From: Clostridiales bacterium
Lineage (GTDB): Bacteria; Bacillota; Clostridia; Peptostreptococcales; Anaerovoracaceae
Assembly (NCBI GenBank): GCA_003542355.1
Contig: DPKU01000152.1
Location: 1 to 17,695 of the forward strand
Reading direction: 5' to 3'
DNA: 17,695 nucleotides
Both the position numbers and the translations under genes were made by a program. Below, one piece after another: positions 6,937 to 13,492 of this stretch. Each line of letters starts with the position of its first letter. Within the stretch, counting starts at the first letter, position 1. The notes below the pieces were generated by a model. The model was not told where the DNA came from. It made no database searches and was given only the letters and a program-made list of their open reading frames with translations.

Positions 6937-9726
6937 ATGAACAGCCAAAAAGAGCTTTATATCCTATGGCATTGCCTCCGAACATTTTTTGAGGACCTGG
7001 AGCAATGGCGTCAGGCTTCCTCTTACCTTGGGATCACATCCACACTATTACAAGAATCGTACGACGATTTGTTGAAGGGCACACGGGCGGACGTCCATGT
7101 GCCCCTCTGGGCATCCTGTGCCAAAACCGGAACACGGGAACTGTGCAATTCGGTAACGCTTCGAGTCATCCGACAATACAAAGATTGTGGGTACGAGTCG
7201 GCGCCTATGGACGGAAATCCACCGGATTACATCGGGCAGCAGTTTCGCTTTCTTGAGTATCTTTCTGTCTGCAGTCTTCGGGAAGAAGGTCGTTTCCAAC
7301 AGGCGGCAGCTGTTTTTCTGCGGGAATTTACCGTCGATACGGTTCGCTGGGTCAGGGAAGCCCTTCTGCGGCACAGTGACCATCCTGAGCTCCAGGCGTT
7401 GTGCGCGATCATGGGCGATGTCGTGCAGGGAAGAACGGTCGTGCTTCATGGACAGACAGAACCACTTCCGCCGTTCGATTCAGTCGATTGGAAAGCCGGC
7501 ATGCCGATTCCAATGGAGTCAGAGCGACAGATCGCAATCGCCAGCTTCAATGACTGCGGTGCAAAGTGCCTGATGAGTGCAAGAGTCCAGGAGGGATGTG
7601 TGCTGGAGATCACGCCGGACACCTCGGTGCTGCCGTTTACGGGTTGTTCCAGGGGAAGGGCATATCGACAAACGTTCCTGACTGCAGACAGGCTTCGCTA
7701 TCCCATGGAGCGTACGGGCAAACGCGGTGAAGGCAGGTTTCGCAGGATCACCTGGGATGAGGCGGCGAAGAAGGTCGCACAGGAAATCCGCAAAACGGGG
7801 CAGGCGTATGGACCTTCCTCTCGCTTTGTTACACCGGCCTCCGGTGTTTCGGCGCTGCTGCGAGGAGACCGCTTTATGAAACGGCTTTTGGGCCTGGATG
7901 GCGGCTATCTGAATTACTACAACTATTACAGTGCAGCTTGCGCCAACTATGTGATGCCCTACGTGTACGGTACACTGGAATGCGGCCATACGGAGGAAGA
8001 TTTATTGCATGCGGGCATGATCATCCTTTGGGGCCACAATCCTTCGGCCAATTACTTCGGTCCTTTCTTTAACCGGACCCTTACCCAGGCAAAAGAGCAG
8101 GGCATTCCCATCGTCGTGATCGATCCCAGAAAAAGCGAATCGGTCCTTACCTATGCGGATGAATGGATCCCCATCAAGCCATCTACCGATTCTGCTCTGG
8201 CCGATGCCCTGTGCTGGCACATCTGGAAGAGCGGCCTTCAGGATCAAAAATTTATGGACGAATTCTGCCTGGGCTTCGACGAGGCGCACATGCCGGAAGG
8301 TGTACCTGCCGGCGAGAGCTATCATACCTACCTGTCAGGGGCAAAAGATGGCGTGGAGAAAACCGCCGAATGGGCCCAGGAGATCACCGGTATACCAGCC
8401 GATGTGATCCGAAGACTTGCAGAACAATATGCCCGGACCAAGCCGGCTTGTTTGATGCCCGGGCTGGGTCCCCAACGCACCGGAAACGGAGAGCAGTTTT
8501 ATCGCAGCACTGCGGCGCTTGCCTGTATCACCGGAAATGTGGGCAAACGCGGGGGAAGCAGTGGCGGTACGCCCTGGATCCCTACGCATCTGTTGCCGGA
8601 TTTTGCAGCCATCGACAATCCTTACAAGGGATCGATCCCGTCCTTTCTCTGGACGAAAGCTGTGGAAAATGCAGGAAGCATGACGGCCCGGGAAGACGGT
8701 GTGACAGGCGTGACAAAACTGGATTCTTCCATCAAACTCATCTTCAATCTTGCCAACGGTTTGCTTTTGACACAGCACTCCAACGTCAATCAAACGGTGC
8801 AGCTTCTGGCGGATAAGAAGAATGTGGAAATGCTGGTGGTATCCGATGTGTTCCTGACTTCCGGCGCTCGGTTTGCCGACCTTTTGCTGCCGGCGCCCTC
8901 CTTCTTCGAGGTGGATAATATCGTGCCGCCCTGGGTCACAGACAACTACTTGCTCTACAATCACCGCTGCATGGAGCCGCTTTTCGGCTGTCGATTCGAA
9001 TACCAATGGATTCGGGAAACAGCTGCATATCTGGGCTTGGAAGAAGATTTTATTGACGGAAAAGCAACTCAGGAAGAGTGGATGAAGGCGTTGTACGATG
9101 ATGCGCGAAAGTCAGAGCCGGAGCTGCCGACTTTGGAAGAATTCAAAAGCGCCGGTTGTTTTGTGTTTGAAGCCGGCGATCCGCATATTGCATTTCAGGA
9201 AATCATTGAGAACAAGGGACGTTTCGACACACCCTCCGGGAAAATCGAGATTTTCTCAAAGACGCTCTATGATATGGATCGCCCGGATGAGATACCCGGA
9301 CTGCCCCGATATACTGCCTGTGCCGAAGGACCGGACGATCCCATAAAGGAAAAGTATCCTCTTCAGCTGATCGGCTATCATACAAAAAGACGGTGCCACT
9401 CCATCCACGAAAACAATACGCTCATGGAAGAACTGGAGCCGCCTGCTGTGTGGATCCATCTTCAGGATGCTGCAGATCGGGGAATCAAAAACGGAGAATT
9501 GCTGGAGATCTTCAATGACAGAGGATGCGTGCGCATCCCGGCCTTGGTCACCGATCGGATCATGAAAGGTGTCGTGGCCCTTAGCGAGGGCGGATGGTTC
9601 AAGCCCGCAACCGACGGAGCCGACGAACGAGGATGTCTGAATGTGCTTACTTCGTCCAGACCTACCCCTTTGGCAAATGGGAATCCGCAGCACACCAATT
9701 TGGTACAGGTCCGAAAAGCAAAATGA
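6937..9726 (+). CDS. TorD-fused molybdopterin oxidoreductase of the DMSO reductase family
   Basis: I place the start at ATG 6937 (929 residues), 6 bases after AGGGAG; an in-frame GTG at 6907 lies inside the hairpin region. Residues about 5-165 look like a TorD/DmsD-type chaperone domain (NPPDYIGQQFRFLEYLS, then a FLREF...W stretch). Residues about 198-929 are a DmsA-like catalytic subunit: a Fe-S segment with Cys207, Cys211 and Cys237; YPMERTGKRGEG; a likely Mo-ligand Ser332 in YYSAACA; and the C-terminal RPTPLANGNPQHTNLVQV signature of the DmsA branch. The first cysteine of the usual Cys-x3-Cys-x3-Cys...Cys set is replaced by Ser203. There is no twin-arginine signal, and no DmsB-like or membrane-anchor subunit is nearby, so it is probably cytoplasmic. 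The substrate is unknown; an S- or N-oxide-type reduction or its reverse is only a family-based guess. Confidence 0.9.
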   Translation: MNSQKELYILWHCLRTFFEDLEQWRQASSYLGITSTLLQESYDDLLKGTRADVHVPLWASCAKTGTRELCNSVTLRVIRQYKDCGYESAPMDGNPPDYIGQQFRFLEYLSVCSLREEGRFQQAAAVFLREFTVDTVRWVREALLRHSDHPELQALCAIMGDVVQGRTVVLHGQTEPLPPFDSVDWKAGMPIPMESERQIAIASFNDCGAKCLMSARVQEGCVLEITPDTSVLPFTGCSRGRAYRQTFLTADRLRYPMERTGKRGEGRFRRITWDEAAKKVAQEIRKTGQAYGPSSRFVTPASGVSALLRGDRFMKRLLGLDGGYLNYYNYYSAACANYVMPYVYGTLECGHTEEDLLHAGMIILWGHNPSANYFGPFFNRTLTQAKEQGIPIVVIDPRKSESVLTYADEWIPIKPSTDSALADALCWHIWKSGLQDQKFMDEFCLGFDEAHMPEGVPAGESYHTYLSGAKDGVEKTAEWAQEITGIPADVIRRLAEQYARTKPACLMPGLGPQRTGNGEQFYRSTAALACITGNVGKRGGSSGGTPWIPTHLLPDFAAIDNPYKGSIPSFLWTKAVENAGSMTAREDGVTGVTKLDSSIKLIFNLANGLLLTQHSNVNQTVQLLADKKNVEMLVVSDVFLTSGARFADLLLPAPSFFEVDNIVPPWVTDNYLLYNHRCMEPLFGCRFEYQWIRETAAYLGLEEDFIDGKATQEEWMKALYDDARKSEPELPTLEEFKSAGCFVFEAGDPHIAFQEIIENKGRFDTPSGKIEIFSKTLYDMDRPDEIPGLPRYTACAEGPDDPIKEKYPLQLIGYHTKRRCHSIHENNTLMEELEPPAVWIHLQDAADRGIKNGELLEIFNDRGCVRIPALVTDRIMKGVVALSEGGWFKPATDGADERGCLNVLTSSRPTPLANGNPQHTNLVQVRKAK

Positions 9727-9727
9727 A

Positions 9728-10636
9728 TTACTTAGAAGATGGGGACTGGCAGGAACTGCCGGTCCCTGTTTTATACGTCAGGAGCTGGTCCAGCGTGCTA
9801 TGCAGCGCACCGGTGGGGCAGGCATTCTTGCAGTCACCGCAGCGGATGCATTCCATGCTGTTTTGGCTTGTTAGGACTGGAATGTTCAGATCGCAGGCCT
9901 CTTCGCATTTTCCGCAGTGGATGCAGAGATCCTCATCCAGAACCAGCCGATAGAAGGACGCTTTGTTCATGAACCCGTACAGTGCACCCAGGGGGCACAG
10001 GTAGCGGCAGAAAGGTCTGCTGATCAGCAGCGACAAGAAAAGAATCACCGCCAGGATTGCCGATTTCCAGGCAAAGAGCCAGCCGGCTGCAGAGCGGAGT
10101 GCCGTATTGGCGGCCAGCAAGGGCAATCCGGCCATCAGCGTGCCCGAGGGGCAGATATATTTGCAAAACCAGGGATCGCCCATGCCCGTCACATCAACGG
10201 CAAAGAGCGGAAGCAGAATTACAAATACCGCCAGAATTACGTACTTGAGACCTTTCAGGTAACGATCGGCGGGAATTTTTTTTAGTTTTTTCGGAAAAGG
10301 AATCTTATAGATCAAATCCTGGATCAGACCGAAAGGGCAAAGCCAGCCGCAGACGAAACGGCCCCAAAGCGCCCCCACAGCCATAAGGAAACCCAGAACG
10401 TAAAATGATACGGAAAACGTGCGACTGCCCAGAACCGCCTGAAGAGACCCGATGGGGCAGGAGCCCAGCGCGCCGGGGCAGGAGTAACAATTCAAACCGG
10501 GCAGGCACAGCGCTTTTGTTGGGCCAGTATATATTTTACCTTGCAGGAAACCGACCAGATAGCCGTTTGAAAGGGCGGTGAAAGCGGTCTGGACGCCTGT
10601 TCGTAATCGCTTTTTACTGTGCTTAGCCAATGCCAA
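9728..10636 (-). CDS. NapH-like polyferredoxin, 4Fe-4S membrane protein
   Basis: The protein has several membrane segments and many cysteines. In order: an NCYSCPGALGSCP motif, FVCGWLCPFGLIQD, CKYICPSGTL, FCRYLCPLGALYG, and two C-terminal ferredoxin motifs (CIHCGKCEEAC and CIRCGDCKNACPTGAL). This is the NapH/CcoG-like polyferredoxin type, which moves electrons at the membrane. Start is uncertain: TTG at 10636 (302 residues) or TTG at 10630 lie 4 and 10 bases after GGAG inside the end of the upstream 48-residue gene. A GTG at 10690 gives a longer frame but has no ribosome binding site, and the family similarity begins near KHSKKRLRTG. It is the third gene of the operon with the CD1871A-like and TlpA-like genes. 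I infer that it delivers electrons to the lipoprotein thioredoxin. Its stop is 1 base from that of the convergent molybdoenzyme gene. Confidence 0.85.
   Translation of the reverse strand: MALAKHSKKRLRTGVQTAFTALSNGYLVGFLQGKIYTGPTKALCLPGLNCYSCPGALGSCPIGSLQAVLGSRTFSVSFYVLGFLMAVGALWGRFVCGWLCPFGLIQDLIYKIPFPKKLKKIPADRYLKGLKYVILAVFVILLPLFAVDVTGMGDPWFCKYICPSGTLMAGLPLLAANTALRSAAGWLFAWKSAILAVILFLSLLISRPFCRYLCPLGALYGFMNKASFYRLVLDEDLCIHCGKCEEACDLNIPVLTSQNSMECIRCGDCKNACPTGALHSTLDQLLTYKTGTGSSCQSPSSK
9742..9773 (+). terminator. Terminator of the molybdoenzyme operon, inside the opposing coding end
   Basis: GGGACTGGCAG (9742-9752), loop GAA and CTGCCGGTCCC (9756-9766) form an 11-base stem with one T-G wobble, followed by TGTTTTA. 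It lies within the last codons of the convergent polyferredoxin gene. On the minus strand no T-run follows, so it serves mainly the plus strand. Confidence 0.65.
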
Positions 10637-10769
10637 CACACTCCAGACATATGATAATGGCCTTCTGCAGCACAACAGCGATCTCGCCACGGAAGGCGCC
10701 GATCACCAAAAAGAGGATCCCGGCGCCCAGAAGGATCGGCGCCTTGTATTTTTTCAAGGCTTTGGACAT
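10623..10769 (-). CDS. CD1871A-like small CxxC membrane protein (48 residues)
   Basis: This short gene encodes a 48-residue protein beginning MSKALKKYKAPILLGAG. It has one or two hydrophobic stretches (about 11-24 and 31-40), an RGEIAVVLQKA segment and the ending CLECVGIG with a CxxC at Cys41 and Cys44. This matches the small CD1871A family of clostridial CxxC proteins as I remember it, which typically sits next to a TlpA-like thioredoxin and a 4Fe-4S membrane protein, exactly as here. Its ATG overlaps the TlpA-like stop codon (TAATG), and the next gene begins inside its end, so all three are probably translationally coupled. I infer a thiol-disulfide relay role in the membrane; no function is known to me. 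Confidence 0.8.
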   Translation of the reverse strand: MSKALKKYKAPILLGAGILFLVIGAFRGEIAVVLQKAIIICLECVGIG

Positions 10770-11311
10770 TATTCTACCTCTTGCAGCAGTTCCTCGATGA
10801 TCTCATTCCATTCATCGTACTCCTTGGCGCCCACATAAGCTTCGCCCACCTGATTGCCTTCTGAATCCACAAAGATCGTCTCCGGTACATATTGGATGTC
10901 TTTTACTTTTGCTTCATACAGGCTTTCGGATACGGCAAGATGGGGATAATCGGCACCAGTCTGTTCAACGATGTCCAACACGGTAGGAAGCTTGTCCATA
11001 TTTGATTCAGAGATATTAAGGACGATCCCTACGACTTGAAACCCTTCGTGAGCCGTGTGCAATTCTGCCAGATCAGGCATTTCCCGAATGCAGGGTGGAC
11101 AGGTAGTGGACCAGAAATTGACCATCGTCAGCTGGCGGTCTCCGAACAGTGCCTGATCCACGGCATTGCCCTCGATATCCGTCGTGGTCATCCCGCTGAG
11201 AGATGCGCTGCTGGCGGTATTGTTGTCTGTATCGGCCGCTGTGCTTCCGCCACAGGCGGAAAAGAGGAGCAGTACGGCCAGAGTCATTAACGTGAGATAT
11301 AGTTTTTTCAT
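10769..11311 (-). CDS. TlpA/ResA-like thioredoxin-fold lipoprotein
   Basis: The 180-residue protein starts with a lipoprotein signal peptide, MKKLYLTLMTLAVLLLFSAC, with the lipidated Cys at 20. A low-complexity Ser/Thr/Ala/Asp linker (22-38) follows. The thioredoxin fold starts near 41 and has the redox motif CPPC at 71-74 in FWSTTCPPCIREMP. A VPET segment with the cis-proline lies near residue 145. It would act on the outer face of the membrane in thiol-disulfide reduction or protection. The ATG at 11311 has a strong AAGGAGG site. It is the first gene of the operon with the CD1871A-like and NapH-like genes, consistent with these supplying it with electrons. Confidence 0.9.
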   Translation of the reverse strand: MKKLYLTLMTLAVLLLFSACGGSTAADTDNNTASSASLSGMTTTDIEGNAVDQALFGDRQLTMVNFWSTTCPPCIREMPDLAELHTAHEGFQVVGIVLNISESNMDKLPTVLDIVEQTGADYPHLAVSESLYEAKVKDIQYVPETIFVDSEGNQVGEAYVGAKEYDEWNEIIEELLQEVE

Positions 11312-11339
11312 ATTATAAGCCTCCTTGTTGCATTTTGCA

Positions 11340-11368
11340 ATTATAGCACTAAGGGTCCGTTTCGGTAA
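11340..11368 (-). promoter_or_regulatory. Promoter of the TlpA-like redox operon
   Basis: On the minus strand a perfect TATAAT (11340-11345) lies 17 bases from a weak TTACCG (11363-11368). CTAAG (11349-11353) and CTTAG (11374-11378) form a partial dyad spanning the spacer and -35, a possible operator. Confidence 0.55.
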
Positions 11369-11423
11369 AGGGACTTAGTCACAAAGCGACACGAACGCAA
11401 CCAGTTCAGGAGTAGCATATAAA

Positions 11424-11467
11424 TATTGCAATAAAGTATTGTCGAAAGCAGTACAGGTAGATATCAT
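11424..11467 (+). promoter_or_regulatory. Promoter with overlapping dyad for the saccharopine-dehydrogenase-like gene
   Basis: TTGTCG (11439-11444) and TATCAT (11462-11467) are separated by 17 bases, 94 bases before the start codon. The stretch 11424-11441 contains TATTG-CAATA-AAG-TATTG, so CAATA can pair with either flanking TATTG; the second copy overlaps the -35 box, as expected for an operator. Inferred. Confidence 0.4.
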
Positions 11468-11489
11468 AGCAATTATAGAAAGCTATTTC

Positions 11490-11564
11490 ATGATTATGAA
11501 TGAAACAAAAGGAGGAGAGAGAGAGAACTGTTATTTCTGTGTGGACCTAAGGAGGATGAAATGA
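11490..11564 (+). CDS. Possible 24-codon leader peptide, weak candidate
   Basis: An ATG at 11490 opens a 24-codon frame whose TGA overlaps the ATG of the dehydrogenase gene (ATGA). The product would be charged and contain NCYFCVDL with a CxxC. Its own ribosome binding site is poor (AGAAAG), and a strong AAAAGGAGG (about 11507-11515) lies inside it without a clear start after it. This may be chance in a purine-rich leader. Confidence 0.18.
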   Translation: MIMNETKGGERENCYFCVDLRRMK

Positions 11565-12718
11565 AGTATTTGATATTGGGAACAGGATTGCAAGGACGTG
11601 TCGTTGGATATGACATCTTGAAATTCGAGGCGGATGCGGAAATTATCTTTGCAGATATCGATCAAAAGAATCTGGAGACGGCCAAGGCGCTGGTTCGGGA
11701 TTCCAGAACGTCATTCATAGGATTTGACATACAAAACACGGAAGAAACTGTGGCGCTGATGCTGAAAAGCGATTTGATCATCGTCTGCCTGCCCCACGAT
11801 GGGGGGACAACAGACGCTGTGTACAGGGCTCTTGCAAAGGCGAACGGAAAGAAAGCCGTCTTTTCCGATTACTGGCTGTGGCCTAGGCATCATGCGCATC
11901 ACGAAGCCCTCGTGAAAGCCGGCGTGCTGGCTGTCCCGGGCATGGGGATCGCCCCCGGATTTGCCAACATCTGTGTAGGACAACTGGATCACGAGTTTGA
12001 CCAGCTGGAAGAGGCTACCATGTATGTTGGGGGACTTCCCGTAGACAAGGGCATACATCCGCTGGACTATATGGAATCTTTCAACCTGGAAGCCATGCTG
12101 GATATGTATATCACACCGGCGACGGTGATCGAAGATGGAAAAGTTGCGAAGAAGCCCAATCTGACCGTTTTCGACAAGCTGATCATCCCTGGCCATGGGG
12201 AAGTGGAAGTTTTTTGGACCGACGGACTGTGTACTCTGGAAAAAAACATGAAGGGCAAAGGCGTCAAAAAGATCGCCGAATGCACGCTGCGTTGGCCGGG
12301 TCATATCGCCAAGATGCGGGAGTTGGAAGCCATGGGCTTTTTCAGCACTGAGGAGATCGATGTAAACGGTGTAACCGTTCGGCCGAAGGATGTCTCTGAA
12401 AAGCTTTTCCAGAAAATGTGGGCGAAAAAGTGGGGCCTTAGGGATATGACCTATCTATATGTGGTGGGCAAAGGGATGAAGGACGGCAAATTCCTTGAAA
12501 AAGCGTATGAACTGAAAACCTATTCCGACGAAGAAGCCGGCATCACATCCATGGAACTGGCTACGGCATACCCGATTTCTATCGCGGCGATGATGGTGGC
12601 AAAAGACGATAGCGGCCGTACTGGCATCATCGATCCGGAGCTCTATTTCATCGGAGATAAATTCCATGAACTGGTTATGCATCTGGGCGAAAGGGGTATT
12701 CCTGTCTACGAAAAATAA
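11561..12718 (+). CDS. Saccharopine dehydrogenase / lysine 6-dehydrogenase-like oxidoreductase
   Basis: The 385-residue protein has an N-terminal Rossmann nucleotide-binding motif GTGLQGR at 7-13, then the conserved GMGIAPGFAN at 127-136 typical of the saccharopine dehydrogenase/lysine dehydrogenase superfamily, and an alpha/beta C-terminal domain of that group. Members oxidise or form amino-acid-derived secondary amines or the lysine epsilon-amine with NAD(P). The substrate is not determined; lysine or another diamino acid is possible. A histidine cluster RHHAHH at 109-114 precedes the motif. The ATG at 11561 follows an ideal AAGGAGG at 11549-11555. The gene is monocistronic, between its own promoter region and a strong terminator, and divergent from the TlpA-like operon. 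Confidence 0.85.
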   Translation: MKYLILGTGLQGRVVGYDILKFEADAEIIFADIDQKNLETAKALVRDSRTSFIGFDIQNTEETVALMLKSDLIIVCLPHDGGTTDAVYRALAKANGKKAVFSDYWLWPRHHAHHEALVKAGVLAVPGMGIAPGFANICVGQLDHEFDQLEEATMYVGGLPVDKGIHPLDYMESFNLEAMLDMYITPATVIEDGKVAKKPNLTVFDKLIIPGHGEVEVFWTDGLCTLEKNMKGKGVKKIAECTLRWPGHIAKMRELEAMGFFSTEEIDVNGVTVRPKDVSEKLFQKMWAKKWGLRDMTYLYVVGKGMKDGKFLEKAYELKTYSDEEAGITSMELATAYPISIAAMMVAKDDSGRTGIIDPELYFIGDKFHELVMHLGERGIPVYEK

Positions 12719-12733
12719 ACGATTGAGGACAAT

Positions 12734-12764
12734 AAAAATCCCCGCAGATCCTGCGGGGATTTTT
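12734..12764. terminator. Strong bidirectional terminator shared by the dehydrogenase gene and the tRNA
   Basis: AAAAATCCCCGCAG (12734-12747), loop ATC and CTGCGGGGATTTTT (12751-12764) form a perfect 14-base inverted repeat. It ends plus-strand transcription with TTTTT and works on the minus strand as well, just after the tRNA's CCA end, with which it shares its last base. Confidence 0.85.
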
Positions 12765-12840
12765 GGTGGGCTGTATTGGACTCGAACCAACGACCTCCTG
12801 CTTGTGACGCAGGCGCTCTAACCAGCTGAGCTAACAGCCC
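12764..12840 (-). tRNA. tRNA-Val (anticodon CAC), CCA encoded
   Basis: The minus strand folds as a full cloverleaf: acceptor stem GGGCTGT/ACAGCCC, D-arm GCTC...GAGC, anticodon stem CCTGC/GCAGG with loop GTCACAA, T-arm with GTTCGAGTC-type loop, discriminator A and encoded CCA. The anticodon is CAC (12804-12806 on the plus strand), reading the valine codon GTG. Position 32 of the loop is G, which is uncommon. The 5' end lies 4 bases after the stop codon of the membrane protein gene, so it is probably co-transcribed with it and processed out. The hairpin at 12734-12764 ends the transcript. Confidence 0.93.
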
Positions 12841-12844
12841 TCGT

Positions 12845-13318
12845 TTACTTTTTTAGTTTCTTGATCCGATGTACGAACCGATCCGGTACACCTTTGATAA
12901 TCGTGTAGAGGCTGTACATCGTTGCGATGCCGATCAGGAGATTGGGCACGATGTACATGGGGACCGTCATGAAGGCCACTGTGATCCCTTGTATGAACAA
13001 TATCAACAGGATGACGACATTGTACACTACGAATATCTTATTTTCGGCCTTCGTGCGTCTAATGATGCCGTAGCCCATCTGGCTGGCAAGTCCGAACAGG
13101 AAGGTCAGAAAAATAATGAGAATGATCGTTCCCATCATATTTGTGACGTTATCCAGATTGCTTGGATAGCTCAGGCTGAACATCACGTTCAGCAGCAGGA
13201 TCCCGGCTTGTTGAATGAAGAGGAATACTACAACAGACATAAACATCGCAAAAATGTTAATCGTCAACTGGCCCTGGCTGTCAGGCGGTTCTTTCTTTCT
13301 GTAGTCAGGTTTGCTCAT
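12845..13318 (-). CDS. Four-helix integral membrane protein of unknown function
   Basis: The 157-residue protein has a polar, Lys/Pro-rich N-terminus (MSKPDYRKKEPPDSQGQ), four hydrophobic segments at about 20-46, 61-82, 95-117 and 120-141, and a basic tail ending RIKKLKK. I do not recognise a family and see no catalytic motif. The ATG at 13318 follows a GGAG site at 8-base spacing. It has a good promoter of its own and is the only protein gene before the tRNA. Confidence 0.75.
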   Translation of the reverse strand: MSKPDYRKKEPPDSQGQLTINIFAMFMSVVVFLFIQQAGILLLNVMFSLSYPSNLDNVTNMMGTIILIIFLTFLFGLASQMGYGIIRRTKAENKIFVVYNVVILLILFIQGITVAFMTVPMYIVPNLLIGIATMYSLYTIIKGVPDRFVHRIKKLKK

Positions 13319-13363
13319 CTATTGAACTCCGGTCGTGCGTTGCAAGCATATTCGTACTTTCCA

Positions 13364-13392
13364 ATTATAGCGGTACTACGTACAAAAAACAA
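13364..13392 (-). promoter_or_regulatory. Promoter of the membrane protein / tRNA-Val unit
   Basis: On the minus strand a perfect TATAAT (13364-13369) is 17 bases from TTGTTT (13387-13392), 46 bases before the membrane protein's ATG. No second promoter is evident directly before the tRNA, so this one probably drives both. Confidence 0.6.
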
Positions 13393-13424
13393 GGGGAAAT
13401 AGAGGATTTTTTGGCTTAATTTGT

Positions 13425-13453
13425 TTGCTATTGAAAGTGCTATTTGTTACTAT
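13425..13453 (+). promoter_or_regulatory. Possible promoter of the amidohydrolase-MFS operon
   Basis: TTGCTA (13425-13430) and TACTAT (13448-13453) are spaced 17 bases, 40 bases before the start codon. The region also repeats TGCTATT at 13426-13432 and 13438-13444. The -10 is only a partial match. Confidence 0.35.
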
Positions 13454-13492
13454 TGTTGTGTTGGTACCGATGCTGAAACGATGGAGGGTAAA

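Noticed and set aside
10637..10690. GTG at 10690 as start of the polyferredoxin gene
   Set aside because: There is no ribosome binding site before it, the extra residues are the out-of-frame reading of the 48-residue gene, and family similarity starts after 10630.
12764..12840. Reading the tRNA as Asp (GTC)
   Set aside because: The letters GTC occur in the loop, but with a 5-base anticodon stem the invariant U33 is the T of that GTC, and the anticodon is CAC.
13421..13492. Upstream TTG extension of the amidohydrolase
   Set aside because: It would be translated through the promoter-like region and lacks a ribosome binding site, while ATG 13493 has GGAGGG at a suitable distance.
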